Shown here: positions 17,748 to 25,676 of the stretch, in pieces
Layout: every line of letters starts with the position of its first letter
Numbering within the stretch: the stretch's first letter is position 1
DNA from: an uncultured Porphyromonas sp.
Lineage (GTDB): Bacteria > Bacteroidota > Bacteroidia > Bacteroidales > Porphyromonadaceae
Direction: 5' to 3'
DNA: 53,607 nucleotides
Assembly: GCA_900539765.1 (NCBI GenBank)
Contig: UQDF01000006.1
Location: forward strand, 1-53,607
Made by a program: the position numbers and the translations under genes
The notes under the pieces: generated by a model
Told to the model about the DNA's origin: nothing
Databases searched by the model: none
Seen by the model: the letters and a program-made list of their open reading frames with translations, nothing else

Positions 17748-17767
17748 AAGCATATCGGGATATGCTT
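17748..17767 (+). terminator. Perfect 8-bp hairpin in the gap before the DUF4270 gene
   Basis: AAGCATAT (17748-17755), loop CGGG, ATATGCTT (17760-17767). No T-run on either side; it may be an operator as easily as an RNA hairpin, being about 45 bp upstream of the -7 box. Confidence 0.4.
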
Positions 17768-17807
17768 GGAGCATGGCTAGAATGTATGGTCAAATCGTTT
17801 TTTTCCT

Positions 17808-17815
17808 TACCTTTG
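17808..17815 (+). promoter_or_regulatory. Bacteroidetes -7 box (TACCTTTG) for the DUF4270 gene
   Basis: TACCTTTG matches TAnnTTTG and lies 89 bp before the ATG at 17905, leaving a leader of roughly 80 nt. Confidence 0.65.
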
Positions 17816-17904
17816 GAGCTAGATCATATGTCAGGTGCTGCCGAGAGGTCTCTAGCTCATCTGCCGATACCTATGGCGAGTCACCCGACTATTAGACTGA
17901 ATCT

Positions 17905-19335
17905 ATGAATCGGACTTTACTAAATATCCTCCAGATGCCGCTCCTAATCTGCATCTTATGTGCATTGGGACTGACTTCTTGCAACGATGACTACTCGACC
18001 CTCGGAGGTAGTCTGCGACCTGAGCGAGACCTCGTCACGGCTCGTGGAGACTCGCTACTCTTTCGTGCTGAGACGATACCTCTAGACTCTATATATAGTC
18101 GCAGCGCTATCTCGCTACTGGGACAGATCTCAGATCCTATCTTTGGAGACTTTGAGGCATGCTATATCAGTCGGTTGCAGTGTGCACCAGGCTTCACCTT
18201 CACGCAGACGCCTATCAAGGATCGCATCGACTCGGTAATTATCGAGCTCTCCTACCTGAGTGCCGTAGGCGACACCACCACGTGGGGCAAGGCACAGGTC
18301 TATGAGATCACGCAGCCACTACCTAAGAGTCGCTACTCGGTAGACGACTTGACACCCTACACACAGGGGGCCAAGCTACTCGGTGAGCTGACTTACCAGC
18401 CCTCCGACACGGCAGGTATCAAAGGGCTTTCGATACGAGTACCCAATGAGCTGGGTGAGCGTTTTCTAAAAGCTTCGCGTGAGCATCCTGAGTGGTTTAC
18501 ATCGCAAGAAGCCTTTGAGTCCAATCTACTCCGAGGTCTCTATGTCACCTCGACGACGGGGACGGGTCATGTCCTCTCGGTCTACTCGACAGCTCTTCGC
18601 ATCTTCTACACCTTTGAGACTACTCAAAAGTCTTCCACGGGTGAGGACTCGACGGTCTACAAGCCAGCGTGGGAGATCTTCAGCAGTAACAAGAGTCTCT
18701 ACGCTCTGAATAGTCTCAAGCACAGCCACCTCGAAGAGCTACTCGAGCCTTCAGCTGATGGCAAGACCTATATCAAGTCTCCTGCGGGTGTCGTCACCAA
18801 GCTCACCTGTAGCAAGGAGGAGCTCAGCCGACTGCTCCACGAGTATGAGGCAATGAGCAAGGATAAGCCAGACTTCGGGTGGGTGATGAATGAAGGCAAG
18901 CTACAGATATCAGTAGATATACCCAATGCGGATACGCACTTCAACCCGCCCCCACAGTTGCTCCTCATACCGCAAGATAGTGTGGCGCACTTCTTCGCTC
19001 GGAATATCACCAACCCCTTGGTTGCCTCCACATCCTTCGTCTCTGGGCGTTACAGCGTCTTGGAGCGTAACTACACATTTAGCAACATCAGTCATCTGAT
19101 TGAGGCGCACATACGTGACAATATGGAGACCGATGCGAACGGTAATCACCGTGTGACCGATGACTTAGAGCTACTCCTGATCCCCGTAGCTACAGAGCTG
19201 GCATCGACATCTGGATCGGCTGGACAGATGGTTGCTATCACCAACCTACTCTACCCCTCAGCCGTACAGCTCCAGTGGGGTGCCAAGGGCTTTAAGCTGG
19301 GAGTCATCGGGACTGGGTTTTATAATCGACGATAG
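17905..19335 (+). CDS. DUF4270 family lipoprotein
   Basis: A 476-residue lipoprotein with a lipobox at C26 (LGLTSC) and the characteristic DUF4270 opening: NDDYSTLGGSLRPERDLVTA, then SRSAISLLGQISDPIFGDFEA. Members are found across Bacteroidetes and have no established activity. The chain looks beta-rich throughout and has a single membrane attachment through the lipid. Its own promoter and the 32-bp gap to the transporter gene suggest the two could be co-transcribed. Confidence 0.88.
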   Translation: MNRTLLNILQMPLLICILCALGLTSCNDDYSTLGGSLRPERDLVTARGDSLLFRAETIPLDSIYSRSAISLLGQISDPIFGDFEACYISRLQCAPGFTFTQTPIKDRIDSVIIELSYLSAVGDTTTWGKAQVYEITQPLPKSRYSVDDLTPYTQGAKLLGELTYQPSDTAGIKGLSIRVPNELGERFLKASREHPEWFTSQEAFESNLLRGLYVTSTTGTGHVLSVYSTALRIFYTFETTQKSSTGEDSTVYKPAWEIFSSNKSLYALNSLKHSHLEELLEPSADGKTYIKSPAGVVTKLTCSKEELSRLLHEYEAMSKDKPDFGWVMNEGKLQISVDIPNADTHFNPPPQLLLIPQDSVAHFFARNITNPLVASTSFVSGRYSVLERNYTFSNISHLIEAHIRDNMETDANGNHRVTDDLELLLIPVATELASTSGSAGQMVAITNLLYPSAVQLQWGAKGFKLGVIGTGFYNRR

Positions 19336-19367
19336 ACCGAAGACAAGATACATTAGTGGCTAAAGGC

Positions 19368-20642
19368 ATGACTAAAGAAAAAGAACAGATCAAGCTCAAG
19401 CTGATCGTGATGAACTTCCTCCAGTTCTTCGTCTGGGGAGCATGGCTCATCTCTATGGGACGCTATATGGGCAATGTGATGCAGTACGATGGGCAGGAGG
19501 TAGGCGGACTCTTTGCCACAGCTGGCTTTGCAGCTATCATCACGCCCGCACTGACGGGTATCATCGCTGACCGATGGATCGGTGCCGAACGGCTACTCTC
19601 GATCTGTCATCTGCTCACAGGAGCCTGTCTGATTGCTGTCGGCTGCCTACCAGTGGGGACACCCTTTGCGACCACCTGGCTGGTCATCTTTGGGGTCAAC
19701 CTCTTCTTCATGCCTACCCTATCGCTCTCCAACACGGTCGCATATCATGCGCTCGGCACAGTGCAGGCTGACATTGTGAAGGACTTCCCCCCGATACGTG
19801 TCTGGGGTACCATCGGCTTCATCGTAGCGATGTGGCTGGTCAACCTATTTAAGTGGATGGACAGCCCGATGCAGTTTAACCTCGGCGCCTTTGCAGCCAT
19901 CGCCCTAGCGATCTACGCCTGGACACTACCAGCAGTACCGCATGGAGTCAAAAAGGCGGAAGAGGGTCGTCGCTCGCTCCTATCCATACTGGGACTGGAC
20001 GCACTGGTACTATTTAAGAATAGACAGATGGCGGTCTTCTTTACCTTCTGCATACTCCTCGGAGCAGCGCTCCAGGTGACCAATGCTTATGGTAATATGT
20101 ACCTCGACCACTTCAAGGGGGTCGCTGAGTATGCTGATAGCTTTGCAGTCAAGTATCCCAACATCTTGCTCTCTCTGTCCCAGATCTCGGAGACGCTCTT
20201 TATCCTAGCGATCCCGTTCTTCCTAAAGCGCTTTGGTATCAAGGGAGTGATGACGATGAGCTTCGCAGCGTGGTTCCTACGTTTCGGACTCTTTGGTCTA
20301 GGCGACCCCGGGATGCCAGGCATCATCGCACTTATTCTCTCGATGGTGGTCTACGGTATGGCGTTTGACTTCTTCAACATCTCAGGCTCCATGTTTGTCG
20401 ATCAGTCTGTCTCACCCTCGATGCGTGCTAGTGCTCAGGGGCTCTTCCTCTTGATGACCAACGGACTAGGCGTCGTGATCGGTTCGCTAGGTGCTGGATG
20501 GGTCGTCGAGCACTTCACCACGGCTGGTGTCACTGCGTGGACGACCGTCTGGTACATCTTCGCAGGCTATGCATTTGTCACGGGACTACTCTTCTGGTTG
20601 CTCTTCCACCCCAAGCAACTCGCGACAGCTCCATCCGCTTAA
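19368..20642 (+). CDS. Nucleoside:H+ symporter, NupG/XapB-type MFS transporter
   Basis: A 424-residue inner-membrane carrier with about 12 hydrophobic segments. The first segment (LIVMNFLQFFVWGAWLISMG) and ALTGIIADRWIGAERLL are typical of the NupG family, which imports nucleosides with protons. I chose the ATG at 19368; an in-frame GTG four codons upstream (19356) is possible. No nucleoside-metabolism genes are next to it, although upp lies 21 kb away on the other strand. Confidence 0.9.
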   Translation: MTKEKEQIKLKLIVMNFLQFFVWGAWLISMGRYMGNVMQYDGQEVGGLFATAGFAAIITPALTGIIADRWIGAERLLSICHLLTGACLIAVGCLPVGTPFATTWLVIFGVNLFFMPTLSLSNTVAYHALGTVQADIVKDFPPIRVWGTIGFIVAMWLVNLFKWMDSPMQFNLGAFAAIALAIYAWTLPAVPHGVKKAEEGRRSLLSILGLDALVLFKNRQMAVFFTFCILLGAALQVTNAYGNMYLDHFKGVAEYADSFAVKYPNILLSLSQISETLFILAIPFFLKRFGIKGVMTMSFAAWFLRFGLFGLGDPGMPGIIALILSMVVYGMAFDFFNISGSMFVDQSVSPSMRASAQGLFLLMTNGLGVVIGSLGAGWVVEHFTTAGVTAWTTVWYIFAGYAFVTGLLFWLLFHPKQLATAPSA

Positions 20643-20684
20643 GAACAAGGCTCAGCCCTAGGAATCATCGGCGTCCGCTAAGCT

Positions 20685-21440
20685 ATGTTTAGACTAATCG
20701 GCAATGCTCTCAGTGTCGTGGGCGAGTACACGCTCCTCATGGCTCAAGTCTTCAGACGGCCGAAGAAGTGGGGCATCTTCTTCAAGCAATTGATCCGAGA
20801 GATGGCTAAGTATGGGCTTGACTCGATATGGATCGTCGTGATCATCAGCTTTTTCATTGGCACAGTGATCACAATCCAGCTCTCGATCAATATGAGTTCG
20901 CCACTCATACCGCGCTTTACGATCGGCTATGCTGGGAGAGAGATTATGTTTCTCGAGTTTTCCTCCTCTATCATGTGTCTCATTCTCGCTGGCAAGGTAG
21001 GCTCTAGTATCGCCTCTGAGCTCGCCACCATGCGCGTGACCGAGCAGATAGACGCGATGGAGATCATGGGGGTCAACTCTGCCAACTTCCTGATCCTCCC
21101 CAAGATCCTCGGTCTGATGCTTTTCATTCCAGTGCTGAGTGTCATCAGTATGGCAACGGGGCTAGTGGGTGGATACATAGCCACTTACTTTATTCCATCG
21201 ATCACCCCCTCCGACTTTGAGATGGGTCTGCAGACATTCTTTGAGGCACGAAACATATTCTACTCAATCATCAAGTCGCTCGTTTACGCTTTCATCATCT
21301 CATCGGGCGCTAGTTACTTCGGCTATACGGTCAAGGGGGGCGCCCTCGGCGTAGGACGCGCTAGCACCAACGCAGTGGTCTCTAGCTGCGTGCTGATCCT
21401 CTTAGCCGATGTCGTACTCACCAGTCTATTGTTTATGTAG
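20685..21440 (+). CDS. mlaE: MlaE-family ABC transporter permease
   Basis: A 251-residue permease of the MlaE/YrbE family, which moves phospholipids between the membranes. Visible family features are the N-terminal amphipathic part, SIWIVVIISFFIGTVITIQL, and the signature region LEFSSSIMCLILAGKVGSSIASELATMRVTEQIDAMEIMG (about residues 85-125). Five or six membrane segments. The ATPase gene starts 4 bp after the stop. The MCE-domain subunit (MlaD) that normally completes the complex is not adjacent. Confidence 0.93.
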   Translation: MFRLIGNALSVVGEYTLLMAQVFRRPKKWGIFFKQLIREMAKYGLDSIWIVVIISFFIGTVITIQLSINMSSPLIPRFTIGYAGREIMFLEFSSSIMCLILAGKVGSSIASELATMRVTEQIDAMEIMGVNSANFLILPKILGLMLFIPVLSVISMATGLVGGYIATYFIPSITPSDFEMGLQTFFEARNIFYSIIKSLVYAFIISSGASYFGYTVKGGALGVGRASTNAVVSSCVLILLADVVLTSLLFM

Positions 21441-21444
21441 TGCT

Positions 21445-22182
21445 ATGGGAGAAGGAACTAAGATCATAGAAGTCAGAAAACTCTGCAAAGCCTTTGAAGA
21501 CAAGGTCGTACTGCATGAGATCAGTGCATCCTTTACCCCAGGAAGCATCAACTGCATCATCGGGCGTAGTGGTGCGGGCAAGACGGTCTTGCTCAAGAGT
21601 TTGATAGGCCTCATACCACCCACGTCGGGCGAGATACTCTTCGATGGGCACAATATGATGCTCTTGTCTAAGGAGGAGCTCAAGCGACTACGACAAGTGA
21701 CGGGAGTACTCTTTCAGGGGTCAGCACTCTTCGACAGCATGACTGTCTTGGAGAATGTCCTCTTCCCGCTGCAACTCTTCTCCAAGATGTCGTCTCGAGA
21801 GCGCAAAGCACACGCTATGGCACTTCTCGAGCGAGTCGGTCTCGAAGGCGCTCAGCGTAAGTTCCCCTCCGAGATCAGTGGCGGTATGATGAAGCGTGTC
21901 GCCATAGCTCGTGCTGTGGCGCTCAACCCGCACTACCTCTTTTGCGATGAGCCAAACTCAGGGCTAGACCCTACCACCTCGGCTTCAATAGACAAGCTAC
22001 TCAAAGAGCTCACTGAGGAGTACCAGATCACGACGGTAGTCAACACGCACGACATGAACTCCATCAAGACTATCGCTAATCATATCCTCTATCTAGACAA
22101 AGGGCAGGTCGCATGGCATGGTGCGCGTGAGGAGCTTAGTGGCGATATCCCAGCTTCTCTCAAAAACTTTCTTTACCTTTGA
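21445..22182 (+). CDS. mlaF: MlaF-type ABC transporter ATP-binding protein
   Basis: A 245-residue ATPase partner of the preceding permease. Walker A GRSGAGKT (about 37-44), Q-loop VLFQGSALFDSMTVLENV, signature ISGGM, and Walker B LFCDEPNSGLDP, all intact and of the Mla/Ttg2A type. An upstream in-frame ATG at 21409 would overlap the permease gene by 32 bp, so the ATG at 21445 is preferred. Phospholipid transport at the inner membrane is known for the family. Confidence 0.93.
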   Translation: MGEGTKIIEVRKLCKAFEDKVVLHEISASFTPGSINCIIGRSGAGKTVLLKSLIGLIPPTSGEILFDGHNMMLLSKEELKRLRQVTGVLFQGSALFDSMTVLENVLFPLQLFSKMSSRERKAHAMALLERVGLEGAQRKFPSEISGGMMKRVAIARAVALNPHYLFCDEPNSGLDPTTSASIDKLLKELTEEYQITTVVNTHDMNSIKTIANHILYLDKGQVAWHGAREELSGDIPASLKNFLYL

Positions 22183-22218
22183 TGCACCCTTTTCCATTTT
22201 CTCTTTTTAGCAAATAAG

Positions 22219-23133
22219 ATGACACAAGCTAAGCGATATATAGGTTACCTCTTCCTCCTAACCTTCCTACTCTCATGGGGCTGCAAAGACCACAGTAGCG
22301 ACTATTCCGCCCAAGGTATCTTTGAGGCGGAGGAGATCGTTGTCTCGGCCGTCACCTCGGGCGAGTTGCTTCGGCTAGACCTCTCTGAGGGGGATCAGCT
22401 AGAGAAGGGACAGGTCGTAGGACTGATCGACACTACCTTCCTCGCACTACAGAAAGACCTTGTCGACACGCAGCAATCGACGATCGATGCTGCGGGACAG
22501 ATCAATGCCTCTACTCAGGTAGCCCCGCTAGAGGCGCAGCTCAAAGCGCTTAACAAAGAGCGAAATCGCTACGCACCGCTCGTAGATCGTGGCGTCGTGG
22601 CTCAGCGCACACTAGACGAGATCGATGCTAAGATCTCAGCTGTCAAAGGACAGATAGCTGCTGCACGAGCTACCATCAGTCAGCAAAACCGCTCCACCAG
22701 TGGTAGTGGCGATGCGCTCACCGTACAGGAGATTCAGGTCGACCAGATGATCTCTCGAAGCTTCATCAAGGCGCCTATCTCGGGGACGGTACTCACCGTT
22801 TACCTACATCAGGGCGAGCTCGCAGGACAAGGTATGCCACTCTTTCGCCTAGCCAACCTACAGCAGATGTATCTGCGCGCTTACGTCACAGCAGAGCAGC
22901 TCCAGCACGTCACCCTCGGGCAGACCGTCTCCGTCTATAGCGATATGGGCGAGGAGGAAGCGAAAGCATACACAGGAGAAGTGGTATGGATCTCCGACCG
23001 AGCTGAGTTTACTCCTAAGAACATACAGACGCCCGACGCCCGCGCCTCGCTCATCTATGCGATCAAGGTACGAGTGCCCAACGACGGCAAGCTACGCATC
23101 GGACAGTACGGACGTGTCGTACTAGATCAGTAG
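22219..23133 (+). CDS. HlyD/YbhG-type periplasmic adaptor, lipid-anchored
   Basis: A 304-residue membrane-fusion protein. It is probably lipid-anchored through C22 (LLSWGC) instead of carrying a membrane helix. The order is a split biotinyl-lipoyl domain (about 38-75: GELLRLDLSEGDQLEKGQVVG; second half around 180-195: SFIKAPISGTVLTVYLHQGE), a coiled-coil hairpin (about 75-165), and a beta-barrel with YVTAEQLQHVTLGQTV. The two ATPase genes follow at 3 and 10 bp. This adaptor-ATPase-ATPase order equals ybhG-ybhF(N)-ybhF(C), which normally precedes two permease genes. Confidence 0.9.
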   Translation: MTQAKRYIGYLFLLTFLLSWGCKDHSSDYSAQGIFEAEEIVVSAVTSGELLRLDLSEGDQLEKGQVVGLIDTTFLALQKDLVDTQQSTIDAAGQINASTQVAPLEAQLKALNKERNRYAPLVDRGVVAQRTLDEIDAKISAVKGQIAAARATISQQNRSTSGSGDALTVQEIQVDQMISRSFIKAPISGTVLTVYLHQGELAGQGMPLFRLANLQQMYLRAYVTAEQLQHVTLGQTVSVYSDMGEEEAKAYTGEVVWISDRAEFTPKNIQTPDARASLIYAIKVRVPNDGKLRIGQYGRVVLDQ

Positions 23134-23136
23134 CCT

Positions 23137-24072
23137 ATGTCTGTAGAGCAGGCGATCCAACCAGCAGTATCTTGTCAGGGCGTATGCAAAAGCTTTGGCA
23201 AGACGGCTGCGCTCCAGGGCATCGATCTCAACGTCCGTGAGGGCGAGCTACTCGGACTCATCGGGCCCGACGGAGCGGGCAAGACGACCCTCATACGCAT
23301 CATCGCCACGCTCCTCAACCCCGACGCAGGCGATGTCACCGTCTTAGGGCACGACGTCAAGCGCGACTACCGACCACTGCGTCATCAGATCGGCTATATG
23401 CCTGGTCGCTTCTCCCTATACCAAGATCTCACCGTTCGGGAGAACCTCGAGTTCTTCGCCACCGTCTACAAGACGACCGTCGAGGAGAATTACCACCTCA
23501 TCGAGGACATCTATAAGATGCTCCTCCCCTTCGAAAAGCGTCCCGCGGGCAAGCTCTCAGGTGGTATGAAGCAAAAGCTAGCCCTCTCCTGCGCACTCAT
23601 ACACAAGCCTCGACTCCTCCTCCTCGATGAGCCGACGACTGGCGTCGATCCCGTCTCACGACGTGAGTTCTGGCAGATGCTCTCCAAGCTACGCGAGCAA
23701 GGCGAGATCACAATGATCGTCAGCACTCCCTATATGGACGAAGCGGTGCTATGTGACCAAGTGGCCCTGATGAAAGATGGGCAGATCCTCTCCATAGACA
23801 CCCCCGACGGGCTCGTCGCAAACATGGATCGAGCCCTTTGGTCCGCCACTGCAGAGGATATGGGCGATCTACTCCTCAAGTTGCGCAGCCTCCAAGGCGT
23901 GCTCAGTAGCTTTGCCTTTGGCGAGGCGCACCACTTCACCTTTGACGAGCAGATCATCACCCCCGAGGAGATCCACACACGCCTTCTAGAGCAGGGCGTC
24001 AAGGGGCTAAACATTCGCAAGATCCTTCCCTCCATTGAGGACTACTTTCTCATCATCTCTCAAGAGTCCTAA
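23137..24072 (+). CDS. ABC transporter ATP-binding protein (YbhF N-half type)
   Basis: A 311-residue ATPase with Walker A GPDGAGKT, the YbhF-type segment IGYMPGRFSLYQDLTVRENL, signature LSGGM, Walker B LLLLDEPTTGVDP and a C-terminal extension of about 80 residues. It belongs to the class that drives ABC-2 efflux pumps. It is 3 bp after the adaptor and 10 bp before the second ATPase; in enterobacteria the two are one fused YbhF chain, so here they probably form the heterodimer. Confidence 0.92.
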   Translation: MSVEQAIQPAVSCQGVCKSFGKTAALQGIDLNVREGELLGLIGPDGAGKTTLIRIIATLLNPDAGDVTVLGHDVKRDYRPLRHQIGYMPGRFSLYQDLTVRENLEFFATVYKTTVEENYHLIEDIYKMLLPFEKRPAGKLSGGMKQKLALSCALIHKPRLLLLDEPTTGVDPVSRREFWQMLSKLREQGEITMIVSTPYMDEAVLCDQVALMKDGQILSIDTPDGLVANMDRALWSATAEDMGDLLLKLRSLQGVLSSFAFGEAHHFTFDEQIITPEEIHTRLLEQGVKGLNIRKILPSIEDYFLIISQES

Positions 24073-24082
24073 TTCCTAGCCC

Positions 24083-24829
24083 ATGCCCTCCACAGAGTAT
24101 AGTATATTGGCCAATAAGCTCACCAAGCGCTTCGGCGACTTCACCGCTGTCGACGAGATCACCTTCGATGTCTTGCCGGGCGAGATCTTCGGCTTCCTAG
24201 GAGCTAATGGTGCTGGCAAGAGTACCGCCATACGCATGCTCACAGGGCTCCTCAAGCCCACCTCTGGCTACGCCGAGGTAGCAGGCTATGACGTGCGCAA
24301 AGAGGCCGAGCAGATCAAGCGCAATATCGGCTACATGAGCCAGAAGTTCTCCCTCTACGACTACCTCTCTGTCGAGGAGAATATCTTCCTCTACGGACGC
24401 ATTTACGGACTCTCTCGGCGCATCATACAGAGCCGTATGGAGCGACTCCTCGAGGAGCTCAACTTCTACGATCAGCGCAAGCTCCGCGTGGGTAGCCTAC
24501 CCCTCGGGTGGAAGCAGAAGTTAGCCTTCTCCATCGCCATCTTTCACCGCCCCAAGATAGTCTTCCTCGATGAGCCTACGGGAGGTGTAGACCCTGTGGC
24601 ACGGCGACGCTTTTGGGAGCTTATCTACAACGCCGCCGCCGAGGGCATCACCGTCTTCGTCACCACACACTATATGGACGAGTCGGAGTACTGCGACCGC
24701 ATCTCCATCATGGTAGACGGGCAAATCAAAGCTCTAGACACTCCACGAGCCTTAAAGCGACAATTTGACTGCGACTCGATGGATGAGGTCTTTTACCAGC
24801 TAGCCCGCGGTGCCAAGCGCTCTGAGTAG
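24083..24829 (+). CDS. ABC transporter ATP-binding protein (YbhF C-half type)
   Basis: A 248-residue ATPase. Walker A GANGAGKS, IGYMSQKFSLYDYLSVEENI, the unusual signature LPLGWKQKL that is typical of YbhF C-halves, and Walker B IVFLDEPTGGVDP. It should pair with the preceding ATPase. The expected ABC-2 permease genes do not follow: the next gene is hsp20, after a 145-bp gap with its own promoter. Confidence 0.92.
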   Translation: MPSTEYSILANKLTKRFGDFTAVDEITFDVLPGEIFGFLGANGAGKSTAIRMLTGLLKPTSGYAEVAGYDVRKEAEQIKRNIGYMSQKFSLYDYLSVEENIFLYGRIYGLSRRIIQSRMERLLEELNFYDQRKLRVGSLPLGWKQKLAFSIAIFHRPKIVFLDEPTGGVDPVARRRFWELIYNAAAEGITVFVTTHYMDESEYCDRISIMVDGQIKALDTPRALKRQFDCDSMDEVFYQLARGAKRSE

Positions 24830-24850
24830 CTTCGCTTGTCGTCTTCTTTT

Positions 24851-24889
24851 GACAAATTGTCGCACTTCCAGCCGTTGGCTTACCCTTTG
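24851..24889 (+). promoter_or_regulatory. hsp20 promoter region with GACAAATTGTC palindrome
   Basis: A perfect 11-bp palindrome GACAAATTGTC (24851-24861) contains a TTG (24857-24859). TACCCTTTG follows at 24881-24889, one base longer than the TAnnTTTG consensus, with 21 bp between. The palindrome overlaps the -33 position, as a repressor operator would. Reading it as a stress-controlled promoter is inference. Confidence 0.5.
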
Positions 24890-24974
24890 CTAGATAGTTA
24901 GTGCAGGTCACCCCGATAGATCGGAGCCCCTGCACAGAGTAAGTACATAAACACCTATTAAAATCAATACTACT

Positions 24975-25406
24975 ATGACACTATCAAGAAGAGACAACAA
25001 CTGGATGCCAGCCCTATGGAGCGACCTACTAGACAACAACTGGATGATACGCCCTAATGCCACAGCGCCCGCCATCAACGTACTAGAGACTCCCGACGAA
25101 TTTCGTGTAGAGCTAGCAGCTCCAGGCATGAAGCGCGAGGACTTCAACATCGAGATCAACGAGGAGCACGACCTAGTCATCTCCATGGAGCGTCACCACG
25201 AGGAGGAGCAGCACGATAGCGACCAAAGCCGCTACCTACGTCGCGAGTTCTCCTACAGCAAGTTCGAGCAGACCCTCATACTGCCAGACAATGTCGACGA
25301 GGAGCGTATCCAAGCACGTATGGCCGATGGCGTCCTCACCCTCTCGATCCCCAAGATCAGCGAGGAGGAGCAGCAGAAGGCTCGTCGCACCATCGCTATC
25401 GAGTAG
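24975..25406 (+). CDS. Small heat-shock protein, Hsp20/alpha-crystallin family
   Basis: A 143-residue ATP-independent holdase chaperone. The alpha-crystallin domain runs from about residue 34 to 135 (PAINVLETPDEFRVELAAPGMKREDF, read in two pieces, to ARMADGVLTLSIPKI). It includes the family motif A-x-x-x-(D/N)-G-V-L at about 116-123. The N-terminal region is short and rich in Trp and Asn. Single gene between a promoter region and a hairpin, so probably monocistronic. Confidence 0.95.
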   Translation: MTLSRRDNNWMPALWSDLLDNNWMIRPNATAPAINVLETPDEFRVELAAPGMKREDFNIEINEEHDLVISMERHHEEEQHDSDQSRYLRREFSYSKFEQTLILPDNVDEERIQARMADGVLTLSIPKISEEEQQKARRTIAIE

Positions 25407-25469
25407 TAGCGCCACACCACTAGACCAGAGCCTCCCGCTCTAGTCTCACCATAAAAATCTAACACACCT

Positions 25470-25505
25470 AGTAGCCCCGCTTGGTTCGCACCGAGTGGGG
25501 CTACT
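25470..25505 (+). terminator. Terminator-like hairpin after hsp20
   Basis: AGTAGCCCCGCTTGG (25470-25484) pairs with CCGAGTGGGGCTACT (25491-25505) around a 6-nt loop. The stem is very strong, but only a few T follow (TTGTATGT). Confidence 0.7.
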
Positions 25506-25567
25506 TGTATGTGAACTTAGAAAGTAAATCGTCACACGCACACAACGGGCGCACCGATGGTCTGCGT
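25502..25567 (-). repeat. Dispersed intergenic element, minus-strand copy (partner at 53344-53485)
   Basis: Read on the minus strand, three blocks appear in order: ACGCAGACCATCG (25567-25555), CCGTTGTGT (25548-25540) and a 23-bp block containing TTTCTAAGTTCA (25524-25502). The same blocks occur in the same order on the plus strand at 53.34-53.49 kb, where extra sequence is inserted. The rest of the 25407-25640 gap shows nothing I can name. Confidence 0.7.
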
Positions 25568-25640
25568 CCTTTTCAATCGTTACTCGTAAGATTTGCAGAG
25601 CTGATGTCTCAAAAGGGGGGAGTCTCTAATCTCTTTTTCG

Positions 25641-25648
25641 TATCTTTG
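25641..25648 (+). promoter_or_regulatory. Bacteroidetes -7 box (TATCTTTG) for the DUF4831 gene
   Basis: TATCTTTG fits TAnnTTTG and lies 28 bp before the ATG at 25677. Confidence 0.75.
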
Positions 25649-25676
25649 TCCCAAGTCTATTTTTCCCTGGTAGATT

